Of a DNA stretch of 64,000 bases, positions 52,596-63,816 are shown piece after piece. The first letter of the stretch is position 1, and each line of letters begins with the position of its first letter. The notes beneath the pieces are model-generated. The model saw only the letters and a program-made list of their open reading frames with translations. It was not told the origin of the DNA and ran no database searches. The stretch is taken from positions 186,001 to 250,000 of the forward strand of contig NZ_LNCI01000007.1 in NCBI RefSeq assembly GCF_001509585.1, written 5' to 3'. The translations under genes were made by a program, and so were the position numbers. Origin of the DNA: Tropicimonas marinistellae. GTDB taxonomy: Bacteria; Pseudomonadota; Alphaproteobacteria; Rhodobacterales; Rhodobacteraceae.

Positions 52596-53981
52596 ATGAC
52601 CAGCCAGTATGACATCGTGGTGATTGGTGGCGGCAACGCGGCGCTCTGTGCGGCCATGACGGCTGCCGAAGCCGGGGCTCGCGTGTTGATCCTCGAGACC
52701 TCACCGAAAGCCTATCGCGGCGGAAACTCACGCCACACACGCAATTTCCGCTGCATGCATGGCGGGCCGCTGGGACCACTGGTGGAGGACTACAGCGAGG
52801 AAGAATACTTCGCCGACCTTCTGAAGGTGACCGGCGGCAAGACCGACGAACACCTCGCCCGGCTCGCCATTCGGACATCGGAAGAATGCCTGCCCTGGAT
52901 GGAGGAGCACGGCGTGCGCTTCCAGCCGTCGCTCTCGGGCACGCTGTCGCTGGCGCGAACAAACGCCTTCTTCATGGGCGGTGGCAAGAGCCTCGTGAAC
53001 GCCTACTACCGCACTGCCGAAAAACTCGGAGTGGACGTGCTCTACGAGGCCCATGTCACCCATCTTGAACTGGACGGAGACCAGATCACCCGCGTCGACT
53101 ACACCCACAAAGACCAGCAACACCGGACCGAACCCAGGTCCGTGATCGTCGCCTCGGGCGGGTTTCAGGCCGACACGGACTGGCTCACCCGCGCATGGGG
53201 CGAACCGGCGAAGAACTTCCTCATCCGCGGTACGCCCTACAATCGCGGCGTCGTCCTCGCGGATTTGCTGGCGCAGGGCGTGAGCCAGGTTGGCGACCCG
53301 ACACAATGCCACGCCGTTGCCATCGACGGGCGGGCGCCAAAATTCGACGGCGGGATCGTCACCCGGCTCGACTGCGTGCCTTTCTCCATCGTCGTCAACA
53401 AGTACGCAGAACGCTTCTACGATGAAGGCGAGGATGTCTGGCCCAAGCGCTACGCGATCTGGGGCCGTCTCGTAGCCAACCAGCCGGACCAGGTGGGCTA
53501 TGTGATTATCGACGCGAAGTCGCTGGAGCTCTTCATGCCCTCCGTTTTCCCGCCGCTGAAGGCGGATACGCTGGAGGAACTCGCGGGAATGATGGATTTG
53601 CCTGCGGACAAGCTGCACAGCACCGTTGACACATTCAACACCGCCTGCGGCGATACCTCGGCATTCCACCCGACAGAACTCGACGGCGTCGCCACCACGG
53701 GCATTGAGCCGCCCAAGACCAACTGGGCCCGCCCGATCACCGAGCCGCCGTTCTATGGCTATTCGCTGCGCACCGGCGTGACCTTCACCTATCTCGGGCT
53801 GAAGGTGGACGACAACGCCCAGTGCTCCACCGAGCACGGCAAGATCAGGAACCTCTGGGCCGCTGGCGAGACCATGGCCGGCTCGATTCTCGGGCAGGGC
53901 TATCTCGCCGGTTTCGGCATGACCATCGGGACCGTCTTCGGACGCATCGCAGGACGGGAGGCCGCCGCTTATGCCGCGTGA
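52596..53981 (+). CDS. tcuA: FAD-dependent tricarballylate dehydrogenase
   Basis: This 461-residue flavoprotein starts with the FAD-binding motif IVVIGGGNAALCAAMTAAEAG and has FMGGGKSLVNAYYRTAE and a C-terminal AGETMAGSILGQGYLAGFGM, as in fumarate-reductase-like oxidases. Next to tcuB it fits TcuA, which turns tricarballylate into cis-aconitate. It overlaps tcuB by 11 bases. GGGAAACG lies before the ATG. Confidence 0.88.
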   Translation: MTSQYDIVVIGGGNAALCAAMTAAEAGARVLILETSPKAYRGGNSRHTRNFRCMHGGPLGPLVEDYSEEEYFADLLKVTGGKTDEHLARLAIRTSEECLPWMEEHGVRFQPSLSGTLSLARTNAFFMGGGKSLVNAYYRTAEKLGVDVLYEAHVTHLELDGDQITRVDYTHKDQQHRTEPRSVIVASGGFQADTDWLTRAWGEPAKNFLIRGTPYNRGVVLADLLAQGVSQVGDPTQCHAVAIDGRAPKFDGGIVTRLDCVPFSIVVNKYAERFYDEGEDVWPKRYAIWGRLVANQPDQVGYVIIDAKSLELFMPSVFPPLKADTLEELAGMMDLPADKLHSTVDTFNTACGDTSAFHPTELDGVATTGIEPPKTNWARPITEPPFYGYSLRTGVTFTYLGLKVDDNAQCSTEHGKIRNLWAAGETMAGSILGQGYLAGFGMTIGTVFGRIAGREAAAYAA

Positions 53982-55104
53982 TCTGATCCAGGAAGCCCGC
54001 CGGCAGGCGGAGATCTGCAACGCCTGCCGCTATTGCGAAGGCTATTGCTCGGTCTTTCCCGCGCTGCATCAGGAGCGCTTCTTCACCGACGGCAACCTCA
54101 CCCAGCTTGCCAACCTCTGCCACAATTGTCGCGGCTGCTACTATGCCTGCCAGTATACCGCGCCGCACGAGTTCGACCTGAACCTGCCCAGGGCGCTTGC
54201 AGAGGTGCGACGGGAGAGCTGGGAGCGTCATGCGTGGCCGGCCTCCGTTGCCCGGAAGTTCCACTCCAATGGCACCTACATTGCCGCCGCACTGGTTGCG
54301 GGCTTCGCGCTCCTCTTCCTGGTGATCCATACCTTGGGCTCGGACGGTGGTGGCGAGGGCTTCTATGCGGCGCTTTCTCACAATGCGATGGTAGCGGTTT
54401 TTGCCCCGGCATTCCTGTTTCCTCTGGTCAGCATTGCGGTGAGCCTGCGGAAGTTCTGGAAGACAATCGGCGGCGAGCGCATTCGCCTGGTGCACATCGC
54501 GGGTGGGCTCGGCATGGCCGCCAAGATGAAGGACCTTGCCGCAGGTCATGGCGACGGCTGCAACTTCGAGGAGGAAGACCGTTTCTCCCACGCTCGCCGC
54601 TACGCACATCAGTTGGTGATGTATGGTTTCCTGCTCTGCTTTGCCGCAACGAGCGCCGGCACCATCATGCACTACGGGTTCGGATTACATGCGCCCTATG
54701 GTTTCTTTTCTCTGCCGAAACTCCTTGGCATCCCCGGCGGCCTGATGCTGGCTGGGGGCACCGGGTGGATGGTCAGGCTCAAGCTCGCATCTGATCGCCA
54801 TGTGGGCGACCAGAATGCTTGGGGCGGCGACATGGGCTTCATCCTTTTGCTCTGTTTCGTCGCCGTGAGCGGGCTGGTGCTCTACGCCGTCGGCGGCACC
54901 GGTTTGATGCCGCTCCTGCTCGCCCTGCACCTCGGTTCGGTCCTGAGCTTCTTCCTGCTCACCCCCTTCACCAAGATGGCCCATGGCTTCTACCGCCTTG
55001 CCGCGCTGGTGCGGGATGCTCAAAGGAAAAGTGAGCACAGCAATCTGAGTTCCATGCTTTCGAGGCACATGGACCCGATAGCAGGGAAGGAAAACAGAAC
55101 CTAG
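53971..55104 (+). CDS. tcuB: Tricarballylate utilisation iron-sulfur membrane protein
   Basis: This 377-residue protein has two 4Fe-4S cysteine sets near the N-terminus (CNACRYCEGYC and CHNCRGCYYAC) and then about six hydrophobic segments with histidines. It re-oxidises the TcuA flavin and passes electrons to the membrane chain. A tcuC-type permease is not present downstream; the next gene is a LysE exporter. Confidence 0.88.
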   Translation: MPRDLIQEARRQAEICNACRYCEGYCSVFPALHQERFFTDGNLTQLANLCHNCRGCYYACQYTAPHEFDLNLPRALAEVRRESWERHAWPASVARKFHSNGTYIAAALVAGFALLFLVIHTLGSDGGGEGFYAALSHNAMVAVFAPAFLFPLVSIAVSLRKFWKTIGGERIRLVHIAGGLGMAAKMKDLAAGHGDGCNFEEEDRFSHARRYAHQLVMYGFLLCFAATSAGTIMHYGFGLHAPYGFFSLPKLLGIPGGLMLAGGTGWMVRLKLASDRHVGDQNAWGGDMGFILLLCFVAVSGLVLYAVGGTGLMPLLLALHLGSVLSFFLLTPFTKMAHGFYRLAALVRDAQRKSEHSNLSSMLSRHMDPIAGKENRT

Positions 55105-55192
55105 GGCGCCCCGATACTCCGTCCGGCCTGCCATTGCCTACGATGCAATTCGTCCGCTATGGCGACGAGGCCTGAAGCGAGAGGAATGCGGG

Positions 55193-55819
55193 ATGACATT
55201 CGAAGTCTGGTTGGTTTACGTCGCAACGGTTCTGGCCCTGATGAGCACACCTGGCCCGAGCCAACTTCTCATGCTCTCCAACAGTGCAGCACATGGTTTC
55301 CGACGTTCACTGGCGACTGCCGCGGGAGACCTGACTGCAAACGCCTTGCAAATGCTGGCGGCAGGACTGGGCCTTGCGGCGGTCATCGCTGCCTCCGGCG
55401 TGGCGTTGACGGTCATCAAATGGGCCGGCGTGGCCTATCTGATCTGGCTTGGCATTCGCATGATCCGAAAAGCCGATCCGACTGACCCGCATCTTGGGGA
55501 ACAGCGACCGGAGGTGCCACAGAGGCACCTTTGGCTCCAGGGTTTCCTGACATCTGCCGCCAATCCGAAGGCCGTCGTGTTCTTCGCGGCGCTGTTCCCG
55601 CAGTTCATTCAGCCCGACGCACCGTTCTGGCCTCAACTCCTCGTATTGTCAGCAACCTACATCGTCATGGATGGCTGTTTTCTTTCGGTGTACGGGGCGG
55701 GTGCGAGTTGGGTATCGGCGCGTTTCAAGGGACCCGCCAAGGCCTGGATCGAACGAATAGGCGGTGGGTTCATGATTATCGCGGCCGTTCTTCTTGGATT
55801 GAAGTCCGTCGTTCGATAG
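55193..55819 (+). CDS. LysE/RhtB-family amino acid exporter
   Basis: This 208-residue membrane protein has the LysE signature STPGPSQLLMLSNSAAHG near the N-terminus, then about six hydrophobic segments and FLTSAANPKAVVFFAALFPQ (20 residues). It should export amino acids or derivatives. It is 88 bases after tcuB and may have its own promoter. GAGG lies 9-10 bases before the ATG. Confidence 0.88.
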   Translation: MTFEVWLVYVATVLALMSTPGPSQLLMLSNSAAHGFRRSLATAAGDLTANALQMLAAGLGLAAVIAASGVALTVIKWAGVAYLIWLGIRMIRKADPTDPHLGEQRPEVPQRHLWLQGFLTSAANPKAVVFFAALFPQFIQPDAPFWPQLLVLSATYIVMDGCFLSVYGAGASWVSARFKGPAKAWIERIGGGFMIIAAVLLGLKSVVR

Positions 55820-56141
55820 TCGCTTACCAAACGCACTGAACTAACGAATTCTCTAGGATCAGATGTATGTCCAAGGGCCACGATGCGGCAGTCATCAGCG
55901 CTGTCTGATCTGAGTTGTCATAATGAGTTCGTACGAAAACCGACCTTTAACAAAGCTCACCATCGCACACGTTGAAGCCAGTTTTTTCGCACGGCGCTCA
56001 CGTCCACGAGATAGGTGGGTGACCAAAGTGCATGAATGCCTGCGATCAAGGCTCCAAGAGAGCCGGTCATGTCTCAGTTAGGCTTTTCCGGCAAACGCTT
56101 TAGCGCACCGGCCACGCTTCTCAGGAGTGAGAGCCGGGACC
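55820..56141. other. Intergenic region, no gene seen
   Basis: No supported gene is seen between the convergent LysE and aldo/keto reductase genes, and no clear terminator. Confidence 0.45.
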
Positions 56142-57173
56142 CTATCGGCCGCCGGCGATATTCCGGTGCCGTTGCTGGTCGGCCTGATCACCGTAGGGGT
56201 AGACATTGTGCTGCGGCGCGCTGACGGTGTTCAGCAGGTCCAGATCCTCCGGAGATAGTTTCAGGTCGGCCGCCGCGAGGTTGTCGGCCAGCTGGGTCTG
56301 ATTGCGCGCGCCGATCAGGACGGATGTCACCGCCGGACGTTCCGCCAACCAGGCCAACGCGACCTGCGCCATTGGGCGACCGTTTCGTTCGGCAACCCGC
56401 GCGACGGCGTCGATGATGGCCCAAGTGCGCTCCTGAGCCGCCCGCGGCCCATAGGCCTCCATGCCGCGGTCCGGGTCCTCGCCAAGCCGCGTCGCGCCGC
56501 TGGGAGGCTCGTCCCGGCGGTACTTTCCGCTGAGCCAGCCGCCGCCCAGGGGCGACCATGGCAGGAGCCCGATCCCGGCATCGAGTGCGGCGGGCACGAT
56601 CTCGAACTCGATGTCGCGCACCAACAGGTTGTACTGCGGCTGCAAGGTGACCGGAGCACAGAATCCTGCGGCCCTGGCCACGTGCACGGCCTTGGTGAGT
56701 TGCCAGCCCAGGAAGTTGGAGAAACCGTAATGGCCGATCTTGCCGGCGCTGACCGCATCATCGAGGAAGCGTAGCGTCTCCTCGATCGGTGTCAGCGCGT
56801 CCCAGGCATGCATCTGGTAGAGATCGATGAATTCGACCCCCAGCCGCTTGAGCGACGCGTTCAGCGCCTTGTGCAGGTGGACGCGCGACAGGCCGAGATC
56901 GTTCGGACCATCTCCCATCGGGAAGCGCGCCTTGGTCGTCAGAATGACCTTGTCGGCATCGGCCGAATGATCTGCCAGCCACCGGCCGACGATCTCTTCG
57001 GACAGGCCTTCGCTGTAGACATCCGCGGTATCGATGAAATTGCCGCCTGCGGCGACATAGTCGCTCATCAGCTTTCGCGATGTTTCCTCGTCGGCCTCGT
57101 CGCCGAATGTCATGGCACCCAGCGCAAGATGTGACACGACTGCGCCGCTGCTACCAAGTTTCCGGTACTGCAT
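56142..57173 (-). CDS. Aldo/keto reductase
   Basis: This 343-residue AKR has the catalytic tetrad in DTADVYSEG (Asp and Tyr), ILTTKARF (Lys) and YQMHAWD (His), and the cofactor-side IGARNQTQLADNL. It reduces carbonyls with NADPH. GAGG lies about eight bases before the ATG at 57173; seven more residues from 57194 are not needed. It is the last gene after the carbohydrate ABC operon, 173 bases on, so it may act on a sugar-derived aldehyde. Confidence 0.87.
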   Translation of the reverse strand: MQYRKLGSSGAVVSHLALGAMTFGDEADEETSRKLMSDYVAAGGNFIDTADVYSEGLSEEIVGRWLADHSADADKVILTTKARFPMGDGPNDLGLSRVHLHKALNASLKRLGVEFIDLYQMHAWDALTPIEETLRFLDDAVSAGKIGHYGFSNFLGWQLTKAVHVARAAGFCAPVTLQPQYNLLVRDIEFEIVPAALDAGIGLLPWSPLGGGWLSGKYRRDEPPSGATRLGEDPDRGMEAYGPRAAQERTWAIIDAVARVAERNGRPMAQVALAWLAERPAVTSVLIGARNQTQLADNLAAADLKLSPEDLDLLNTVSAPQHNVYPYGDQADQQRHRNIAGGR

Positions 57174-57346
57174 TTTAGGTTCCTCTCGTTTCATGGAGAT
57201 TTAGCCGCGCACGCAACCCGTACAAAGCGGATAATCCCCGGCGCTTCGCGGACGTTTGCCTCCATCACCGCGATCGCGAAACACGTCGACTTCGTGTGCT
57301 GGTGCGAGCCCAGGCAGAAGGAGCTGGCGCCGCCATGGTTGGACCT

Positions 57347-58420
<1,074 letters not shown>

Positions 58421-58424
58421 TGAT

Positions 58425-59420
58425 TTACTCCCCCGTGACGCTGTCGGGCGCCGTGAATGTCAGATTTCCGTTCGTGTCCTGCCAGAGCGGGACGGGATCG
58501 AGGATGTAGCCGCCGAAATCCTCGCGACCGCCGTCCGCAAAGCCTAGGATCATCAGGCCAGCCGCCGTATCCAGGATGCGCGCCGCGTAGCGCTTGCAGG
58601 GCACGTCTCCGTCGAGAAATGGCGCGTCAGGAAGTTGGAACGGGCCGCGCGGGCTGTCGGAAATCAGGTAGTGATTGCCGGTAACCGGTTTGTCCCATTT
58701 CTCTTCCTGCGCCCGGGACCAATGCCCGGCAGAAGTGCAGAAGAGGCAGTACCAGAGACCGTTCACTTCGAAGACCTGCGGGACTTCGAGCTGCCCATAG
58801 GTTCCGGTCGCAAGGAGCGGCGGCTGCAACTCCCAGGTCACAAGATCGGGCGAGGTCGCAAAGCCGATGGTCCCGCCAGCATTACCTTCGTCGACACCGG
58901 CATGGCGGGCGGTGAAATACATCAGCCAACCCTCCCCTTCCGGGTCCTTCATCACCCATGGGTCGCGCATCGCTCGGTCGTGCCAGAAACCAACCTGATG
59001 CTCGGCCTCGTAGTACCGCGCGTTTTGTCCAGTGAGGTCGAGGCAAAGACCGTCGCCCACACGCTGCCAGGAATGCATGTCGGACGACGTGGCATGACCA
59101 ATCCGCTGGTAAAGCCCCTCCTCCGAGCGTTTCGCACCGGTATAAAAGAGGTGCCACAGCCCGTCGTCATCCTGCACCACGGAGCCTGTCCAGGTCGTGT
59201 AATCGTCCCAAGCCTCGCCCTCGGCCGGCCGGAAACAGGTGCCAAGATGGGTCCAGTTGACGAGGTCGTCGGAGACCGCATGCGCTTGGCTCACGTTGAA
59301 GTGGCGCAGGTCCGGGTCGCCGAGTGACTTGTCGGCCTGGAGGAAGTAGCCATGCCACTTCTCTCCGTCGTGGGCATACCAGCTGTCCCAGATCCACTTG
59401 TCGTCGAGTTGGAGTGTCAT
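58425..59420 (-). CDS. GH32/GH43-like five-bladed propeller glycosidase
   Basis: This 331-residue protein has no signal peptide. It shows clan-J/F-type motifs: [20 protein letters not shown] (20 residues, with the first acidic residue in WDSW), MRDPWVM as the RDP motif, and LEVPQVFEV in place of the usual EC region. It should split a glycoside bond in the cytoplasm. Placement inside an ABC operon suggests that it hydrolyses the imported oligosaccharide. Confidence 0.75.
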   Translation of the reverse strand: MTLQLDDKWIWDSWYAHDGEKWHGYFLQADKSLGDPDLRHFNVSQAHAVSDDLVNWTHLGTCFRPAEGEAWDDYTTWTGSVVQDDDGLWHLFYTGAKRSEEGLYQRIGHATSSDMHSWQRVGDGLCLDLTGQNARYYEAEHQVGFWHDRAMRDPWVMKDPEGEGWLMYFTARHAGVDEGNAGGTIGFATSPDLVTWELQPPLLATGTYGQLEVPQVFEVNGLWYCLFCTSAGHWSRAQEEKWDKPVTGNHYLISDSPRGPFQLPDAPFLDGDVPCKRYAARILDTAAGLMILGFADGGREDFGGYILDPVPLWQDTNGNLTFTAPDSVTGE

Positions 59421-59424
59421 GCGG

Positions 59425-60306
59425 TTATCCCTTGACGCCGGTCGAGGCGATGGAGGCGATGAAGGCGCGTTGCAGCACGAGGTAGAACGCCAGCACCGGT
59501 ACGGTGATCATCGTCAGGTAGGCCATGACCTCGCCCCAGGCGATCTGGAGTTGGAAGAAGTACTGCAAGCCAACCATCACCGGGCGGTAGGTTTCCGATT
59601 GCACCGATATCAGCGGCCAGATGTATTGCTCGTTGTACATCTTCAGTGTCTTCAGGATCGCGCCGGTGGCGATCACCGGGCCAGAAAGCGGCATCACCAC
59701 GCGATAGTAGATCTGCCACCATGTCGCCCCTTCGACCCTTGCTGCCTCTATGAGTTCGCGGGGCAGATCCTTGAAGTACTGCACGAAAAGGAAAACCGTG
59801 AGCGCATCGGCAATCCAGGGGATGATCTGCACCCGATAACTGTCGAGCCAGCCGTAGGTGACGCCCTCGACCCCGATCCACGGCAGCTTGGAGACCAGCA
59901 GAAGGAGCGGAATCGCAATGGTCTCAAAGGGGATGATGAGGGTCGCGAGGATCACGGAAAGGAGCGCGGCGCGACCGAACCATTCGAGATAGGTGAAGGA
60001 GAAGGCCGCAAGCGAGCAAAGAAACAGTGACAGCGATACCGTGATGACAGTCACCAAGACCGAGTTGAAGACAAACTTCCCGATCGGCGCGCGTTCGAAG
60101 GCCGCGAAGTAATTGTCGAGGCTGATATCGCCCACCGGCAGGAAGGCTCGCAGGCTGCCGGTATCGGTCAGAAGCTGCTGATCGGGTTTCAGCGACGACA
60201 CGATCATGAAGACGACCGGAAAGATGAACACCAGCGCCACGAGGCCGAGCACGAGGTAGCGGGTGACGAGGCGCAGGCCCCTGTTGGACGGATCGATGGC
60301 AGCCAT
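59425..60306 (-). CDS. Carbohydrate ABC permease (MalG-type)
   Basis: This 293-residue permease has six hydrophobic segments and the EAA loop AARVEGATWWQIYYRVVMPLSG (key residues EGA...W...P). The ATG at 60306 overlaps the upstream permease stop by one base; GGGAGA is upstream. The 60330 start adds eight residues inside the neighbour. It forms the channel with the MalF-type permease. Confidence 0.9.
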   Translation of the reverse strand: MAAIDPSNRGLRLVTRYLVLGLVALVFIFPVVFMIVSSLKPDQQLLTDTGSLRAFLPVGDISLDNYFAAFERAPIGKFVFNSVLVTVITVSLSLFLCSLAAFSFTYLEWFGRAALLSVILATLIIPFETIAIPLLLLVSKLPWIGVEGVTYGWLDSYRVQIIPWIADALTVFLFVQYFKDLPRELIEAARVEGATWWQIYYRVVMPLSGPVIATGAILKTLKMYNEQYIWPLISVQSETYRPVMVGLQYFFQLQIAWGEVMAYLTMITVPVLAFYLVLQRAFIASIASTGVKG

Positions 60307-61379
60307 CAGTTTTTCTCCCGCGTCAACCAACGTTGGATAAGAGAGATCGACAGAACGATAAGGAACAGGATCACCGAGATCACCGAGCCGCCCGAGATGT
60401 CCTGCTTGCCATAGCCGCGTTCCACGGCCTGGAAGACGAGCGTCTGGGTGCTGTCGAGCGGACCGCCGCTGGTCATCACGTCGATCTGGGCGAAGATCGC
60501 GAACGCCTGCATGGTGATGACGATGAGGATCAGCACGGCGGTGTTGCGCAACCCTGGCCAGGTTACGTATTTGAAGGTTTGCCAGGCGCTGGAGCCTTCG
60601 ATCCGCGCTGCCTCGTAGAGCACTGGGCTGATCGTTTGCAGGCCCGACAGCCAGATCACCATGTGAAAGCCCACCGCCTGCCAGATCGACATGGCGATAA
60701 TGGCCCCGAGCGCGGTCGAGGGTTGGCCCAGCCAGTCAACCGGTTCGAACAAACCGAACGTCAACGCACCCAGGATATTGTTCAAAAGGCCGTTGTCGCC
60801 GGAATAGATGAATCGCCACAGCAGAGAGACGACAACAATCGAGATGACCACCGGCATGAAGTAGATTGTCCGGAAGACGTTGATACCGCGGAGTTTCTGG
60901 TTGATGAGCAACGCCAGCAGGAGCGCGAGCGAGGCTTGCAGCGGCGCGACAATCACCACGAAGGTGAGCGTGTTCTTCAACGCCTTCACAAAGACCACGT
61001 CCTTGGCGAGCACAACCTTCGCGTTGTCGCCCGAACTCCAGCGGAACCATTCGCGCATTCCGTCGAGATGCGGATAGTCCGGGTTCTTACGGGTGTAGTT
61101 GCGGACGCGCGGATACTGGATCTCTCCATCCTGACCGCGCAGGATCTCGCCCGCATCGTTTCGTTCCGGCTCCAGAGTGATCATGCCCACGCCAAGCAGG
61201 TTTTTGTAGTTGGCCAGCCCGACAAATTCGGTGGGGTTCGGCGAGACCAGGCGCTGGTTGGTGAGCGACAAGCCGAAGGCGAAGAAGAACGGAACGACGA
61301 TGAAGAGGGCAATGAGGCCGAACCCGGGCAGCGCAAATGCCCATCCGGCACTATTCGATTGTGTGAGCTTCGACGCCAT
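60306..61379 (-). CDS. Carbohydrate ABC permease (MalF-type)
   Basis: This 357-residue permease has six core hydrophobic segments, an inserted soluble loop of about 70 residues after the first (ITLEPERNDAGEILRGQDGE and following), and the EAA loop EAARIEGSSAWQTFKYVTWP (20 residues). The loop is longer than in typical sugar permeases and would face the periplasm. It overlaps the MalG-type gene by one base. Confidence 0.9.
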   Translation of the reverse strand: MASKLTQSNSAGWAFALPGFGLIALFIVVPFFFAFGLSLTNQRLVSPNPTEFVGLANYKNLLGVGMITLEPERNDAGEILRGQDGEIQYPRVRNYTRKNPDYPHLDGMREWFRWSSGDNAKVVLAKDVVFVKALKNTLTFVVIVAPLQASLALLLALLINQKLRGINVFRTIYFMPVVISIVVVSLLWRFIYSGDNGLLNNILGALTFGLFEPVDWLGQPSTALGAIIAMSIWQAVGFHMVIWLSGLQTISPVLYEAARIEGSSAWQTFKYVTWPGLRNTAVLILIVITMQAFAIFAQIDVMTSGGPLDSTQTLVFQAVERGYGKQDISGGSVISVILFLIVLSISLIQRWLTREKN

Positions 61380-61405
61380 GGTCGGCCCCCCTTGAAGTTT
61401 CCGGT

Positions 61406-61429
61406 GGGCCCTGCCGCTTGGCAGGGCCC
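61406..61429 (-). other. Stem-loop between sugar-binding-protein and permease genes
   Basis: GGGCCCTGCC (61406-61415) and GGCAGGGCCC (61420-61429) form a perfect 10-bp stem around a four-base loop. No T-tract follows on the minus strand. It is the third such structure after a binding-protein gene in this window. Confidence 0.65.
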
Positions 61430-61448
61430 GATTGGGTGGAAAATTGGG

Positions 61449-62705
61449 TTAGTGGCCGTAGCCGCCATTCTTCGCGATATCGGCGTCAATCTCGTCCACT
61501 GCGGCATCGAGCGTGTCGATCACATCGCCCCCGTTGGCGATATCCGACAGCGCTTTTTCGAAGACCTTGGCCGCGACAACATAGCCGGGCGTGACCGGGC
61601 GCACGAGCGCCTGGGCTTCGGACAGGCCGTAGAACACCTCCATCGGTGCGCCCTCGGCATAGTACTTGGACTGCGCCGCCGCCGTGGGGGTAGCCGGCAC
61701 GAGACCCAGCGTATCCGAGAAGGCGGCGGTATACTTGTCCTGCATCAGGTGCTCAATGAAGGCGGCGGCGCCGTCGGGATGCGCAGAGGTGGCCGAGATG
61801 CCGAATTGCCAGGAACCTGCGCCAATGGTCGAGCCATTACCGAAGTCCGGTGCGGGCAAGAACAGCGTGTCGTCGCCGAACGCATCGAGGACCGGCGTCG
61901 CGGCCCAGTTGCCGTTCCAGGACATAGCGTACTTTCCGTCGATCAGGCCGGTGTCGCGCACGGCCGGGTCCTGGCTGGTACCGGGGGCGTAGTCGTTGGC
62001 GAAGAGCGACTGCCACCACTCGCCAAAGGCGATGGCCGCGTCACCGTTAAGCACGCCGTCGGCCGACTGGTAGTCATCACGGTTCACGATGTCGCCGCCA
62101 AAGCTTTGCAGGAACGGGCTGAAGGCATAGGGATACCATTCGCCGGTCCAGGCCGTGCCGAGATCGAGCGGGTAGTCGAAGTCGCCCGAGGCCTTGATCG
62201 TCTCCAGCGCAGCGTTGAACTCCTCCAAGGACCACGGCTCTTCCAGCGTCGGCACGCGGATACCGTATTTGTCCAGCGTCGACTGTCTGGTCATGATCGC
62301 CACGGCGGCATCCCACAAGCCGACCGAGTAGATCTCGCCGTCCCAACGGCCAACGGTGGACGGTAGGAAGTTCGACACTAGCGTTTCGTCGACTTGCAAC
62401 GGCTGCAGATACCCGGACCAGGCCCAGTTGGGCATGACGGGTCCGTCAATATCGAGAATATCGGGCAGGTTGCCGGCCAACGCCGCGGCCACGACCGAGT
62501 CATTATAGGCGATCTGCGGGAAGCTCTCGACAACGACCGTCCAGTCGCCCTGCGCGTTGTTGAAGTCTTCGATGGCACCGTTGAGCACGGCGGCCTCCTC
62601 CTCATTGCCTGCGCCGTGGTACCAGAGTGCCAGTTCGGTCTGCGCGAGGGCCGCGCCAGAGACCGCTGCATAAGCAACAATTGCTCCAGAAATGGTGAGT
62701 TTCAT
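61449..62705 (-). CDS. Carbohydrate ABC transporter substrate-binding protein
   Basis: This 418-residue protein has a signal peptide (MKLTISGAIVAYAAVSGAALA) and an SBP_bac_1-type mature fold: ELALWYHGAGNEEEAAVL, then a YNDSVVAAALAGNLPDILDI segment and MSWNGNWAATP. The MalE-like family binds mono- or oligosaccharides. It is 23 bases after the LacI gene and is followed by the stem-loop. GGGAGGAG lies before the ATG. Confidence 0.9.
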   Translation of the reverse strand: MKLTISGAIVAYAAVSGAALAQTELALWYHGAGNEEEAAVLNGAIEDFNNAQGDWTVVVESFPQIAYNDSVVAAALAGNLPDILDIDGPVMPNWAWSGYLQPLQVDETLVSNFLPSTVGRWDGEIYSVGLWDAAVAIMTRQSTLDKYGIRVPTLEEPWSLEEFNAALETIKASGDFDYPLDLGTAWTGEWYPYAFSPFLQSFGGDIVNRDDYQSADGVLNGDAAIAFGEWWQSLFANDYAPGTSQDPAVRDTGLIDGKYAMSWNGNWAATPVLDAFGDDTLFLPAPDFGNGSTIGAGSWQFGISATSAHPDGAAAFIEHLMQDKYTAAFSDTLGLVPATPTAAAQSKYYAEGAPMEVFYGLSEAQALVRPVTPGYVVAAKVFEKALSDIANGGDVIDTLDAAVDEIDADIAKNGGYGH

Positions 62706-62728
62706 TCGGTATCTCCTCCCGGTTGAAT

Positions 62729-63787
62729 TTAGTTCGTATCGTCAGCGTCGATCGGCAGCACGGAGCTGCGCCAGAAGACCGGCCCGTAGACCAAAGTGGG
62801 GTCTTCGGGTACGGCATCGTCATTTGAGAGCATTGAGAGCAGGCGTCGCGCTGCTGCCTCGCCCAGGGCGAGATAGGGAAGCTCAGCCGTCGTAAGCGGC
62901 GGATAGAGCGACTCGGAAATCAGACGGTAATTGTCGAAACCCGCTATGGACATCTGGCCGGGAACTTCGATGCCCCGTGATCTCAGGATCCCGTAGGTTT
63001 GCATCGCAAGTTTGTCATTGCCGCAGCACAGCACGGTCGGCGGATTGGCCAGCGATAGCATATGGTCGATAGCCTGTTCGAGTTCCGCCGTCTCGCCTTC
63101 GCGCCACTCGGCCTCTGCGGTTCGTACGAGGTCCGGATCGAAAGGCAGCCCGGCAGCTTCGAGCGCGTCCCGGTAGCCGGAACGCCTTAGTTTGTCGGCC
63201 AGCAACTCCACCGGCAGGGCCAAATAGCCGATACGCCGATGACCAGCGCGGATGATATCCGCGACGAGGTCGCGCTGGCCGGCCCGGTCGTCTGGCAGGA
63301 CGGCGGGCGTTCCGGCGTCGTCGAAACAGTTTGCCAAGACCAGTTTCTGGCCGGTCGGGATCGGAGGCAAATCGACCTTCTGATGATGTTTCGCAACATA
63401 GATCAGCCCCTCCACCCTATACTGAAGGAATGTCCGGATCAGGCCGGAAACCGCATCCGCCCGCCCGCCGGTATCCGCGATCATCAGCGTCTTTCCGGAG
63501 CTTGCCATCACCTGCTGAATGCCCTGAAGGATCGGTAGGTCGGGCAGGCCGCCCGGCTTGCCATCCGCCTCGGCGCCGGAAATCGCCCCTGTGATCAGCC
63601 CGACTATCCCGGACTTGTTCGAGCGCATCATCCGCGCGGCAACCGAGGGAACATACCCCAACTCGGCCATTGCCGCCTCGATCTTCTCGCGGGTTTTCAC
63701 GTTAACCGGCGCATCGCCGTTCAGAACTCGGGAGACCGTCTTGGCAGAGACGCCGGCCGATTTGGCGACATCGTGAATCGTAGCCAT
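62729..63787 (-). CDS. LacI-family transcriptional regulator
   Basis: This 352-residue regulator starts MATIHDVAKSAGVSAKTVSR, the LacI helix-turn-helix, with a hinge helix ending ...AARMMRSNK. The C-terminal periplasmic-binding-like domain covers about residues 60-340. GGGAGG lies eight bases before the ATG at 63787. It is the first gene of the carbohydrate operon, and the palindrome just upstream is its likely operator, so it probably represses itself and the transport genes. Confidence 0.9.
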   Translation of the reverse strand: MATIHDVAKSAGVSAKTVSRVLNGDAPVNVKTREKIEAAMAELGYVPSVAARMMRSNKSGIVGLITGAISGAEADGKPGGLPDLPILQGIQQVMASSGKTLMIADTGGRADAVSGLIRTFLQYRVEGLIYVAKHHQKVDLPPIPTGQKLVLANCFDDAGTPAVLPDDRAGQRDLVADIIRAGHRRIGYLALPVELLADKLRRSGYRDALEAAGLPFDPDLVRTAEAEWREGETAELEQAIDHMLSLANPPTVLCCGNDKLAMQTYGILRSRGIEVPGQMSIAGFDNYRLISESLYPPLTTAELPYLALGEAAARRLLSMLSNDDAVPEDPTLVYGPVFWRSSVLPIDADDTN

Positions 63788-63816
63788 TTCGGCACCTCCC
63801 CATGAACGATTCGCCA

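Noticed and set aside
57195-57346. Short minus-strand frame with CTGCVRG end between the ATPase and aldo/keto reductase genes
   Set aside because: It has no start codon with a ribosome site and no recognised family; it could be a relic but there is not enough evidence.
60333-62366. 677-codon plus-strand open frame
   Set aside because: It is antisense to the permease and binding-protein genes, its product is rich in His, Arg, Asp and Gly without any fold, and high GC with third-position bias explains it.
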